A stretch of DNA of 64,000 nucleotides, from positions 160,315-224,314 of the forward strand of contig CAJNDS010000115.1 in the NCBI GenBank assembly GCA_905221605.1, read 5' to 3'. The position numbers and the translations under genes are program-made. This document shows positions 30,147 to 41,500 of this stretch, in pieces (positions within the stretch are counted from its first letter, which is position 1; each line of letters opens with the position of its first letter). The stretch is from Symbiodinium natans. Its lineage: Eukaryota > Sar > Dinophyceae > Suessiales > Symbiodiniaceae. Under the pieces are notes generated by a model, which saw only the letters and a program-made list of their open reading frames with translations, ran no database searches and was not told the DNA's origin.

Positions 30147-33100
30147 CGAGAAAGCGGCTAGTGCCTGTGTATTGGGTTCCATTGAGGACTCAAAGGGCTC
30201 GGATCATGGGTCCATCGACGCCTATGATAGGGGGCACTAGACCCATCTTCCCAATTCTCACCGTGGTCTTCGGTTTCGCGCCCCGATCATGGCACCCCGG
30301 AATTCAGTCCGTTCACCATGTATCTTTGCATACATCAGGCATACACGTGCAAACATACTGAAAAAGGAGGCCCGGTGTTGCGGGGATTTGTCATGGTGGG
30401 TCGTCCGCCTTGCATGCGCGTTCATGCAATATCATGTAAGCACGTTCTTTTGACCCGAATGCTTTTCGACTGGTTGATAGTTGTTGCCTTCATCTAACGC
30501 TGGAGGTTGGCGTGCCGCGCGTTGATCTTTTCGCAACTTCGGCTTGTCGTTCCGATCTTAGAAGAAAATCATATCCACGGAGCATCAAAGCGTCCGTCGG
30601 TTAGGATGGGCTGGTTCTTGGCGGCGTCGTACTCTTGTTCTGACGTTTCTGTGGCTGCCAGCAACACGGCCGGAGTTGCGAATGCTGCCAGTGCGTAGCA
30701 AGCGTTGGAGCCAGAGGAAATCATCTGAATCATCTGATTGACCTGATGTCGTCCGAAACCAGCTGGCGGACAATCATGAAACGTGTTGGTCCAGAGTCAT
30801 GGTTTGGGGACTGGGCCGTGCCATATCAGTCTTGCAAGGATTGCGCGTAGTTCTTCTTCCGCGTGGCGCGTGCGTGCTTTCAGCCCGAAGCCGCCTGTTC
30901 CGAGACTTTGACAAGATGCTTGACGGCTTGGTGCAGTGTCATCTGAAGGTGATCCGCAGATACATTCGTCCGTACAGCACGCAACTTACAGCAGGAAAAC
31001 TTGCGTGCAGTTCGACTCAATCCATACATACCATCATCAAGGGAAATCTAGGGAAACAGAAATTTCTCGGTTTCTGATTTTCTAGGTTTTCACAGAAAGA
31101 AGCCCATGTTGTAGTTCTTTGTCTATCAGGGGTACGGCGCAGTTGGCTGGATTAGGCAGATCATGCCAAAGTATGAAAGACGGAAGCAAAAAGCCGTAGC
31201 TGAACAGCCTTAATCCCAACCGAATGTCGACATTTTGTTGAGAGGCGTTGAGATCACAGCACAGGAAAACCCCTAAAAACAGAATGCGTCGTGAAACCGT
31301 AGCTTGACGCAACAAACACCCAACAAGAGGCCACAAACAGACAACATTCACGAGCTTTCCCGGCACAAAACTTCAGAACCACGAGCAGCAGACACTCTTG
31401 CAAACGGCCAAATGTGTAGGACGCGTGCACGCCAAACGTCGCATCGCGTATGGCGCATCTGAACTTTCCAGCCCCGTATCGAATTTGAGCATGCTTGCTT
31501 GATTGAACGCACAGTCATGTGGGGGTATTCTGCACTTTGCGCTGTTCAGAGTTGGAACTGCCTGCGCTAGGTGGTGCAGCGATGTGCAGATGTTGCATCA
31601 TGGGAAAGCAAGCGTCGGCAGGCAGGCTGCAACCATCAAGTAGCCGTCTGCTTCTAGTCTACGAGTCGGTTGGACGTCTTGCGCAGGTCCTCAAAGAGTC
31701 CTTCCAGCCAGCAGTGGCCTACTTGATGTGCGATGCCCTTCCCTTGGTGTTTCTGGAGCTGCTTTGTGCTGGTTATTGGGATTGGTCATCGAGCAGCTGA
31801 GGTCGTCGTATTTCTGACTCGGGACCAGCAGCTGGACGCTGCAAATCATGAGCGGGTGTCAACACCACCATCTGTCAGGAGAAGCTCGTTTGCCGGAGAG
31901 CTTTGGAGGAGTCTACTCGCCATCACTTACCTGTTGTCTTCTGTCTCATGACTGGCCTCTGTTTAAAGTTTAATGGAATTTTGTCGCTCGCCTGGGCCTG
32001 GGCCTGACCCAAACGGGAGATTGCGTGTGTGAAGGTGCTGTTAGAAAAGGCTTCAGGGCTTTGAGAGGCTTTGCCCTGATAGATCAGGCACCCCAAATGT
32101 GAAAGTGCAAAACCAGAAAAACAAGCTGGGGTTGAAGGGCAGGTTGGGGCCGGGTGAGGCGGAGGGGGGGGGGGGCGGGTTGTGGGGTACCTGCTTTATG
32201 CTCTGCATACACCTACGGCCCGAGGCCTCGGCAGATGATTGTGTGTGGATGTTGATGTGGATTGGGTTCAAGGAGTGTGAGCAGTTCGCTCGCGCGGCAA
32301 ATGCGAGAGTTGTGCCAGTCTGAGTGGCTGGCTCTTCACTTGTCCTCATGGCGGTTGCTCAAGTTGCTTCTACGCCTGATGTTTGTCATTGTCACGATTC
32401 ATCGCCCTGTGGTCTGCTTTTCTGCTATGGGGCACTTCCTTGCTGCGCCAAGTCCAGCGCGCTAGCTCCAGCGCTGATCATCGTGCAGAACTGCTGCAGG
32501 CCTGCTTTCGTCCTTGTGATCGATGTTATAGGGAGTCAAAGGTGTCGGGAGCAGGGCTGGACATGATGCTTTGTCGCAGGCCCAGCGAGGGCCTCTTCGA
32601 CCCAGACGCCAGCTCAGTCAAGTACCAGTAGCTAAGAGCATCATGGCCTTGCAGTGCAGCATGTTGGCAGCCGCGCCTTCTGCAGGAAATGTGCACAGAA
32701 GCCTTTCGCCGTGCCTGACACCCAGTACATCATCGCCAGAGTGAATGGCTGCATATGTTTTTCCTCGAGGGCGGAACATGCATGTCCACACGTAAGGCTC
32801 ACTTCAGTGCAGGTCGTTGGCCGCTGGGCTTGTGCTCACTGTTAAATCTGAAGGGCAGAAATCTCACATGTGCTACTTGCTTTTGATCATGCTCTGAACA
32901 CGCTCAGGAACTACGACGACCCTTTACAAGAGGGAGCTGGTGGTCAAGTAAGTTCTGCCATGGCCTCGAAGCAGTCCGAGAATGCACCCACACAACGTCA
33001 TGGCTTGTTTGTTAAGGCAGCGGCGCAGTGGGCCGAGTATTTCAGGCCGGGGCGGTTGTGGGGGGGGACCAAACTCACATGGCTCAACTCGTGTGTGAGC

Positions 33101-33769
33101 TCAAGCTCAAGCTCACGACCCTTCTGCGGCCTGTCACAGCAAGTCGGAGGGGCTAAGCCGGGTGAAGTAACCCTGGTGTGAAGTTCAATGCATGTCAAAA
33201 GAAGCGTGCGCCTGCACCACATGGGTTGCAAGGAGTATTGACTGCTTCTGCTTGCCGGATGAGTGCGCATGTCGGCACATTCCGTTATCTGTGTTGGTGT
33301 TGCAAATGCGCATTAGTCATTAAGTGGGCCGACAGATTGTGCAAGGTACACCTTCTGTAAAAGAAGTGGCTTTGATGGCGAAGACGTGTGCAAGGCCAGC
33401 ATGCTTTACAGGAAATAGAGGCCTTTCAGTTTACATGTAGAGGAAACAGAGGTTTTCCAATCAAGGTATGAATTCCTACACTGAAATCAGAGAGCTTCTG
33501 TGTTGATGCGACATGATAACAGAGACGATGCGGGTAATAACTGCAGTAGTAGTAAGTAAGTAAACAGGAGAACAGAAGAAAACACATAGAGAACAGCATG
33601 AAAGAACGAAACAACGAACACGAAGTTAGGAAACAAAGGAAGGAAAGGGCGTAAAGTGAGAGAATTGAGGCTTCCCTACGAAAAACAAGGGCCAAACTTG
33701 CTCTTTGCCCCATACAAGGCAGACCCCTCCTCACATGCACCAAGACGAGATCCACTGGATGCTTTCTTC
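30147..33769. other. Gene-poor stretch between the two copia elements
   Basis: About 3.6 kb with no recognised domain, RNA gene or retroelement fragment. Open frames are short and overlapping (the longest plus-strand one is about 103 codons). A poly-G run lies at about 32165-32177 and an AGCTCA repeat (GAGCTCAAGCTCAAGCTCA) at about 33097-33115. Confidence 0.4.
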
Positions 33770-34045
33770 CTTTCTGCCTTTCTTCCGTTCTTCCTTTCTT
33801 CCTTTCTTCCCTTCTTTCCTTCTTTCCTTCTTCCCTTCTTCCCTTCTTCCCTTCTTCCCTTCTTCCCTTCTTCCCTTCTTCCCCTTCTTCCTTTCTTCCT
33901 TTCTTCCTTTTCTTCCTTTTCTTCCTTTCTTCCTTTCTTCCTTTCTTCCTTTCTTCCTTTTCTTCCTTTCTTCCTTTCTTCCTTTCTTCCTTTCTTCCTT
34001 TCTTCCTTTCTTCCTGTCTTCCTTTCTTCCTTTCTTCAATGTTCT
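33770..34045 (+). repeat. Polypyrimidine tandem repeat, 8-bp TTCCCTTC / CTTTCTTC units
   Basis: About 275 bases almost purely C and T on the plus strand, changing from TTCCCTTC-type units (about 33815-33890) to CTTTCTTC-type units (about 33890-34040). As with the tract at 17.9 kb, the 8-bp unit opens all three frames on both strands (F/L/S/P repeats on plus, K/R/E/G on minus); those frames are not genes. Confidence 0.95.
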
Positions 34046-35073
34046 CCATGTCTTTCTTTATTGTTGTTGTTCCTAGGACAGCCTCTATTTCTTCTATTTA
34101 TTGACTAGGGAATGCGCAACCTCAATCTTGTTTTTACTGCAAGCCTCTAAGTTTCCTGTGGGTTTTCGTAGACAACCCTCTATACCCACTATGTGTGTAA
34201 ATCGAAAGGAACCTGTTGGAAAGGATTGGCTTGTGTTTTGATGCACGACCTCAATATTTGTTATCTATTCCCTCTGCAAGCTATTTCCTCGTTATGTTCA
34301 TGGACAACATTCCGTTTACCTCTTGGAAAGGATTCGTGTGTGTTTTCACGCGGCAGAACTTGTTTATGACGCAAGCTTGCGCGGCTTAAACGCGCTTAAG
34401 AAAGGGGGAAACGGGGGAAGGCCCGCCCTCCATTTGCAAACACCATGCTCGCATGATGGGTTTGGAAAGGTTCGTATGTCTGCTACAGCAAGTGCACTTC
34501 ATGGCATGATCATCTTTGTAAAGCAAGTTGGGCGGCTTGAAAAGAACACCTCAAGTGGGGGAGGGGGGGGGGGTGAGGGGAGCAGCCCGGATCCGTATAT
34601 GTTCTACGGCAAGTCATCTTCTTACATGTTTTTTTCCTCACTTTTTTCCTCTATCTCCGGCTCACTGCTCTGGATACCGCGACTCCAGGAAGTGCTGGTG
34701 AAGCTGAAGGCCACAATGAAGCGACGATTGGAGGAGGCCCGATCGCGCCAGCTCCAGCATTTTGTATGTGATGACGACTGTGATTGCAGGGCATACCTGC
34801 TCGCATTGAAAATGGAGTTGGCCTCTCTCAGTTTCAATGGCCAGTGTCTCAGAACCCGTCGACTTGGATGCTGTGCCCATTATACTACACTTACCAGAGC
34901 CAGAGTCAGGTTCTCGGTCTTATCGTCCCTTTGTGGAATCATCAATGACCAGGTCTGTGCGACTTTTCTTCGTGTTTTGTTATGCTCTGCATGTTGACAT
35001 GTGTCAACTGCTTGTTGCGCGCATCAGACCTTAGCAGCATCCTTATATAGCAGCCCAGCAGGAAACAGTCGCC
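34046..35073. other. Unassigned; one ORF of 224 codons at 34323-34997
   Basis: The plus-strand frame 34323-34997 includes a helical, basic segment 'LVKLKATMKRRLEEARSRQ' (about 34700-34755) that could be a real exon, but the rest is low-complexity (a glycine run from poly-G at about 34558) and no family is recognised. Confidence 0.2.
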
Positions 35074-35220
35074 ATGTCCGCGATTTACATCCACGCCGGT
35101 GCAGCAGCTGGTGGTGTGAACGAGCTCAAGTCCGTCCTCCTCCAGATCATGCACCCAATGAAGCGACTCGGCTTAGCTAGCTTCCAGCGGCTTCCAGCAG
35201 CCAACACCTCGAACGTGTGA
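35074..35220 (+). pseudogene. Small ORF interrupted by copia element 2
   Basis: A 48-codon frame starts at ATG 35074 ('MSAIYIHAGAAAGGVNELK') and ends at a TGA formed by the first bases of the LTR. With the element and one copy of the AACG duplication removed, the frame would continue from 42995 to a TAA at 43108-43110, about 85 codons in all. A TATATAG sequence lies just upstream (35044-35050). Whether this was a gene is unproved: the frame is short and matches no family I know. Confidence 0.3.
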
Positions 35221-35363
35221 AATCAGTGGAGGCTTCCTCCCTGGCCATATCACCCGCGGTCTTTCTTTTCGGCCCACAGAGGGCCCTCTTGATCCTTAAG
35301 CTACTGACTTTGCAGTGTGCGTAAAATTGAGTCCGAGCCATAGATTCGAAGTGGGCGCTGTCA
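35216..35363 (+). repeat. 5' LTR of copia element 2
   Basis: 148 bp, starting TGTGAAATCAGTGG and ending GGGCGCTGTCA. Identical by eye to the 3' copy. The terminal TGTGAA and TGTCA are shared with element 1, but the interior is not. Confidence 0.96.
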
Positions 35364-35365
35364 GT

Positions 35366-35380
35366 TGGCAGCGGAGCCTG
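35366..35380 (+). other. Primer-binding site of copia element 2
   Basis: TGGCAGCGGAGCCTG, two bases after the 5' LTR, differs from the element 1 site at one position. It is complementary to a tRNA 3' end finishing CTCCGCTGCCA. The shared site in otherwise unrelated leader sequence supports the primer role. Confidence 0.72.
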
Positions 35381-35534
35381 CGTGGCTCTTGGCGGCGTGT
35401 GTGGCGTCGCAGCCGGCGGTCCCAGGGGGCCTGCTGTTTCCCTCCTCGCCTTCTAACCGATCAGCCGCGGGAAGGTGGTGACGTATCTGATCGAGCCCAG
35501 CCACGTCGACATCTACAAGAGCGAGTGAGTGAAG

Positions 35535-38500
35535 ATGCCATCTACTTCGGAAGGACAGTCCTCAGGCGATCCTGGAGGATATGTCTACCGAGATAGAGAT
35601 CCCCCACCTTCTTGGAACGGTTCCACTCCAGAGGTCTCTTTCAAGACCTGGCTTCGAGATCTTGAGCTGTGGGAGGCCACGACGGATATTCCCAAGGAGA
35701 AGAGGGCGATCAAGCTGGTTCAAGCTCTCACAGGGCCAGCAAGGGAGGCGGTGTCGTCTTTGACGCTGGCCGAGCTCCAGCATGCGGACGGCTACAAGAC
35801 GGTGATGAAAGTGCTCAACGACAACTTTAAGCCGTATGTGGAGACAGCGTTGCCGAGGGCCATGGAGGGCGTGTTCTATGGCCAGGCTAGAGGTGCCAAG
35901 GAGTCCATCCCGGATTACCTGGTGCGCGCGTCGCATGCCCTGGCGGAGCTCAAAGCCGAGGGCGTGGACCTTCCGGCGAAGGCTGCCGGATACTTGCTGT
36001 TCCGGCAGGCGAACTTGGACAAAGAGCTGGAGTCCCGTGTGGTCACGTGGTTGGCTGGCGACTACACCAAGGATGTGGTGATCGCCAACCTAAGGCGACT
36101 TGACCGCATCAACTCGAGCAGCTCCGGGTCCAAGGCGATGCTCTGGACGGAGACTGAAGAGGGCGAAGGCCAGGAGGTGTACTACGAGAACCACGAGCAC
36201 TATGGCGAGCCCGAGTTCTACCTGGAGGCGGAAGACGAAGAAGACGAGAACTACGTGTACCTAGAAGACGGCGAGCTGGACGCGGTGTACGAGGAAGGCG
36301 ATGTCATGGAAGCCTTGGCGTCGTACCAACATGTTCGGCAGCAGCTCAAAGAACAGCAAAAGGGCCGGCAGTACTACCAGCCGAACCTCGGCAAGAAAGG
36401 GGGCAAGAAGCTCTTCAACAAGGACGGCAAGAACACCGGCAAGCAGAGCAGCAAGTCCTTCGGCAAAGGCGGCTCGGCATGGAAGGGGTCGCCTACGTCA
36501 CGAAGAGTGCACATAGAGCAGCTCAAGCTTAGGACTCGATGCCGGGCTTGCGGAGAAGTCGGGCATTGGAGCAAGGAGTGTAGGCACCGAGCGGGGCCAT
36601 CGCTGACAACCTCTTCGTCATCGTCGGGCCCGGGAGCAAGCCGAGGGTCCTTCTACTGGGCCGGCCGAACGGATGGCGGGTCTGGTGGAGCAAACACCTT
36701 CTTGTCCTTCGGCCAGTTCCTCAACGACAGGCCGGGCGAGTCGATGGCGGGCGAGCTCTTCGTGGGAGTGACTACGCAGGGATGCCACGGCCTGGTGGAC
36801 ACTGCGGCTCAGGAAGGCCTGGTGGGTCGTCCGGCCCTTCTTCGTTTGCTGGACCTTTTGAGGCCCCTAGGCCTAAAAGGCTGCTGGACGGACAAGGCCA
36901 CCCAGGCACGCGGCATTGGAGGCGCAGCAAAAACAGTCGGCGTGTGCGAAGTTCCCATCGGCCTCGGTGGAGTTCCAGGAGTGCTTGAGCTGACAGTCGT
37001 AGCCGAAGACGTGCCATTGCTGTTGCCGGTTAGTCTCTTGAGGGCCTTGGGTTCAGTCATTGACCTAAGCAAAGACAAGATCACCTTCAGCAAAGTGAAT
37101 GGAGAGTGCAACATGACGACTCTTCCCTCAGGGCACGCAGCTGTGGATGTGCTTGACTTTGGTCCTGAAGGTTGGGTGATGCCTTCCGCGTGTGCAGGGC
37201 GTCGTATGGAGTCCGACTTTCGCACTGGGCAGGTTTTTGGCTCGAGACCAAAGACTACAAGATCGAACAAGACTCTCAAGTCCGAGGCCTATGCTAGCTT
37301 CTCGTGCCCTGCAGCAGCAGCAGCAGGGGCGGCAGCGGAATCCATGGCAGCTAGTGCGGAATCCCGTCAGCCGGCCAAGGCTCGCCGTCCGAAACTGGCG
37401 GGTTTTGTTGGACAAACTCTGCTCGCTGCTGGCCTGGGGATACTGGCAAACCGTGGTGTCACCGTGGCTCTCTCTTCCCGGGCCAGAGTCGCAGCAGCAG
37501 CCCAGCCCTACGGATACCACTTCGCCAGCGACCTTGACTACGAGTTCGGCTACCAGCAGGGGCCAGATCTACAAGAACTACCTGGAAGGCGAGAGGCCCG
37601 AACAGCTGGCTTCGGTGAAAGGCGTGCCGACTCAAGAGATTGGCCGCTGTGCTCACCCAGCTCAGCAGCTCAAAGGAGGAGGCAATGGACACATGAACTG
37701 GTTCCACTGCAACCTGTGCAAGGCTCGATGGAAACTCAGCCCGAGAACAGCCGGAGCTTTGACCGGCCGACCAGTGGAGACCGTGAACCAGTCGAAGGAG
37801 AAGACCCTCAACCTGGCGGAGAACGCTCTGAAACAACAAGAGAAGCGAATGGCCCAGAAGCACCAGGTGGAGATGGGAAACCTGATGCAGCAGCTGGCGG
37901 ACGAGCGCGCCAGGAGCGACGAGCTGCAGACTACGCTGGACTTGCGCGAGGGCGAGTACCTGGAGTTCGAGAGGGCGGTGGAGAACGTGACCGCAATGGA
38001 GGCTCACCTGTCCGAGATGGACCCGACTACCGCGAACCAGGTGCAGGCAATGGTCTCCGAGTTCAAGAGAGTTCAGCGCTACGAGCAGGAGACCCGACAT
38101 CGAGCGAACACGCTGCCCTTGCGAGAAACCAAGAGCGACTGGGAGCAAGCCGTGGCCACGATGAAGCAAGCGGTGGACATGGTGAACCAGTTCTACGCGC
38201 GCATGATGACCCAAAGAACCCAAGTGGCGAAGCAACTGGCAGGAATGTGAACGTAGGCCAGAACGTCAGATCGTGGGATGGAACGCGAGTGTTGCAAAGT
38301 GCTACGCCTAACATGGTGCGTCGTTGGATGGCCAGGCCTCTTCCCTTCCTGGACGACTTTGTGGTGGTCTCCAAGAATGGTGTCCTGCAGCGAATGGACC
38401 GGCAGGACGTGGAGGGCCTGCACAGCCTGGAAGACGAGGAGGTCTATGTGGTGGTCAAAGAGCCCGAGCTGTACTTGGAGCACCAGAGCGACGAGACCAA

Positions 38501-41500
38501 GATCGACAAGGCGAAGTCTGATCAGATCCTGGACTACCTCGTGGGGGCTAGTGCCGGGGTTGACGCCATGACCATAGACCTAAAGGGCGTCAACCAGAAT
38601 GCGGTGTGGAAGGACATCGAGAGCCAAGGTCCCAAAGTAATATACATGAACAAGGTGGCGTCGGAGCAGTCGTCGCTGGCTTGTCGCATCGCGAGACATC
38701 AGTGGAGGAAGGGCCGTGGCTTCGTAATCAGTGCCTTGGGGCCGCTGTCATCAGGCTTGAAGAACCTGAAGGAGGCCACTTCAGAAGGCACCGCGTCCTA
38801 CCTGCTATACCGCAAGAAGTACCAGATCACAAACTTCAAGGACGCAGTCAAGTATGCCATGGCGAAGGGCAAGCCGCCCCGAGCGGAGGGGGCAATCATG
38901 GACTATAACCTCGAGTGCTTCCCCGGAGAGGTCGCAGAGCAGGACATCTTCGACGAGCTCGACCTTCGCCCGATGGACACAGTGGACGAACGTCCTGAAG
39001 ACTCGGTCGTCCCGGTGGGTGAGCCTACAAGACAAGAAAAGGAGGCAGTGATGAAGCTGCATCGAAACTTGGGACACCCCAGCTTGGCGGATCTGGTGCG
39101 AACTCTGAAGGTGAGCCGAACACCAGACAGGATATGGCGTTGGGCGAAGGACAGCTTCAGATGTCCTACCTGCGCTGCCAGTAGAACTCCGAAGGCGCAT
39201 AGGCCGGCGATGGTGCCCAGGTCGTACGCGCCCAACACCGTGGTCGCGATCGACCTCTTGCAGATGCCGAATTGGGATGCTTCCGGACAGAACTGGTACT
39301 TGAACATGATTTGCCTGGGCACCTCCTTCCAGATGGTGGAAAAGCTACGAAGCAAAGAGCCCGTGAGTGTGTGGGCGGCCTTTACCAGAACGTGGGGGCG
39401 CTTCTTAGGAATGCCACAGATCCTCCTTCTGGACCAAGGGCGAGAGTTCTTGGGCGAATTTCGAGACCGATGCGCGGAACTAGGCGTGCTTCTGCACGTT
39501 ATTGGGGCCAGGGCGCCGCACCAGAACGGGCGCTGTGAAAGGCATGGCGGCCTCTTCAAGCAGATGATGGAAAAGGCGAAGTGGCAGAATCCTCCGTGCT
39601 CAGAGGATGACCTCAGGTTGCTGACACGTGAGGTGGAAGCAGCCAAAAATCGCCTCTTCAATCGCTCCGGCTTTTCTCCAGCTCAAAGGATGCTGGGGCA
39701 GACAGCGCGGACCAATGGGGAGCTCATGTCGGACGATGCCATTGACCCCGCGCTGGTGAACCACGGTGAGGAGGTGGAAAGAGTGTTGGCAGCGCGCAGG
39801 GCTGCCCAGAAGGCGTTCGTGGAGACCAACCTGTCCGAGGCGGCTAAGCACGCTCTCCGAGCCAGGAATCGCGTGCACCGAACCTTTCAGCCGGGAGAGA
39901 TCGTCTACATTTGGCGGTCGTGGAAGGATAAAGGTGTGCTTAAGCCTAACTGGGTCGGGCCAGGCGTCGTTTTGATGCCTGAGGGAGCGAACTGCTACGT
40001 CAATGTGTTGGGCAGACTTTGGAAGGTCTGCAACGAGCACGTGCGGGAGGCCACGTCGGAGGAGGTTCGCGGAGTGGAAGCTGTGCATGAAGTGTTCCAA
40101 GATCTAAAGGAGCGCTTCAAGAAGTCGAGCAGTCGTTTAATCGAGGACCACACGGGCGACCCACTTCCACCAGGAGTTTCCCGAGGAGCCATAGTTCGCG
40201 AAGCTGGCGAAGATGAAGTGAGCGCAGAAGGCCTACATCGAGGGCTACCCCGAGTGAGGATTGACGAGCCGGAGACGCCCGTGGTGCCTATACCTATTCC
40301 GCCAGAAGAACTTCCCGATCCAGCGCAACTGCCAGAAACTCCAGTGCCAGAAGTCTCAGCAGAGCCAGCAAGGCAAGCATCAGCGCCGGAGCCCGAGGCA
40401 GAGATAGAGGTTCCCGAACTCCCCGTTCCTGAAGCTCCCGGTCGAGAAGAACGACTACGCGCAGCTGTGGACTCCGCGGTGCAGAGCCAGAGATTGGACG
40501 GTGTTCCCCCAAGAGCGCCAAGCAGGCTAGCAGAGGCAGAGAGTAGCGCCGGGTATGAGCCGGTGCGATCTTCCCTGAGAAGGCAGCAGGAGCCGGGCAA
40601 CCCATACTCGTTCTTTGGCCAGGATGAGTTTGAGGAAGGACCGACGCCAGTTCCACCTCGGCGACAAAGCGAAGTGCAGCGTGACACCTGGGAGCTAAAG
40701 CCGGCCCTGGGCGTCCTGAGAAGGCATCACGTTCGCTGGCGCAGCGCGATGTGCACACCCTGGGAGACGACGAGGCTGCCAGTCAAGCTGGAAGATCTCA
40801 CAGGAGAGAGGAAGACGATGGCGAAGATGAAAGATGGAAGCGTGCAAGAAATGGAGGACGATTGGAAGAGTTTGAAACCACAGCGAGATCTGAAGGCCAA
40901 ATGGAAAGGCTTCACCGACTTCTATGTCACCAAGAAGGCCTTAAAGAACCTGAAGCATGTAACGCCGAAAGAGGTCCCCAACTTTGACGTGGAGACGACC
41001 GAAGCGTATACGTTCATGGTCCTCAATGCCGAGACCTTCGTCATGAAAAAGGTGGCGACGGATGAGGTAAGCGAGGCCGACATTCCCGAAGAGGAGTGGC
41101 CAGCCTGGCGACTACAAGACGCTGAAGAGTGGAGCAAAATAGAAAGTTCCGGCGCGATGAAGGTGCTGTCGGTGGAGGAGTCGAGAAGAGTCCTCAAGGA
41201 GCTGGAGTCGCAGGGCAAGCTGAACCGGGTGATCGGGTCAAGAATGGTCCGAAGGCTGAAGCCCGGGGAACAGATTGGCGAGACACCGTCAAAGAAGTCT
41301 CGCTTTTGCGTGCGAGGTGACATGGATCCCGATGCTCTGGACTTGGAAAGATACAGCCCGACGGTCACGACACAGAACTTGCAAGTGGTTTTGCAGCTGG
41401 CCGCAAGTATGAAGCTGAAGGGGTCCTGCGGGGACCTGAAAGCAGCCTTCACCCAGTCGGACCCTCTCGTGAGACCCGGCGGCAAGCTCTACGTGAGGCA

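Noticed and set aside
33426-34108. K/R/E-rich minus frame (207 codons) and F/L/S-rich plus frames
   Set aside because: Same artefact of an 8-bp C/T repeat.
37459-38235. Minus-strand frame of 258 codons inside element 2
   Set aside because: Antisense shadow of the coiled-coil coding region; no domain, and the plus frame explains the base pattern.
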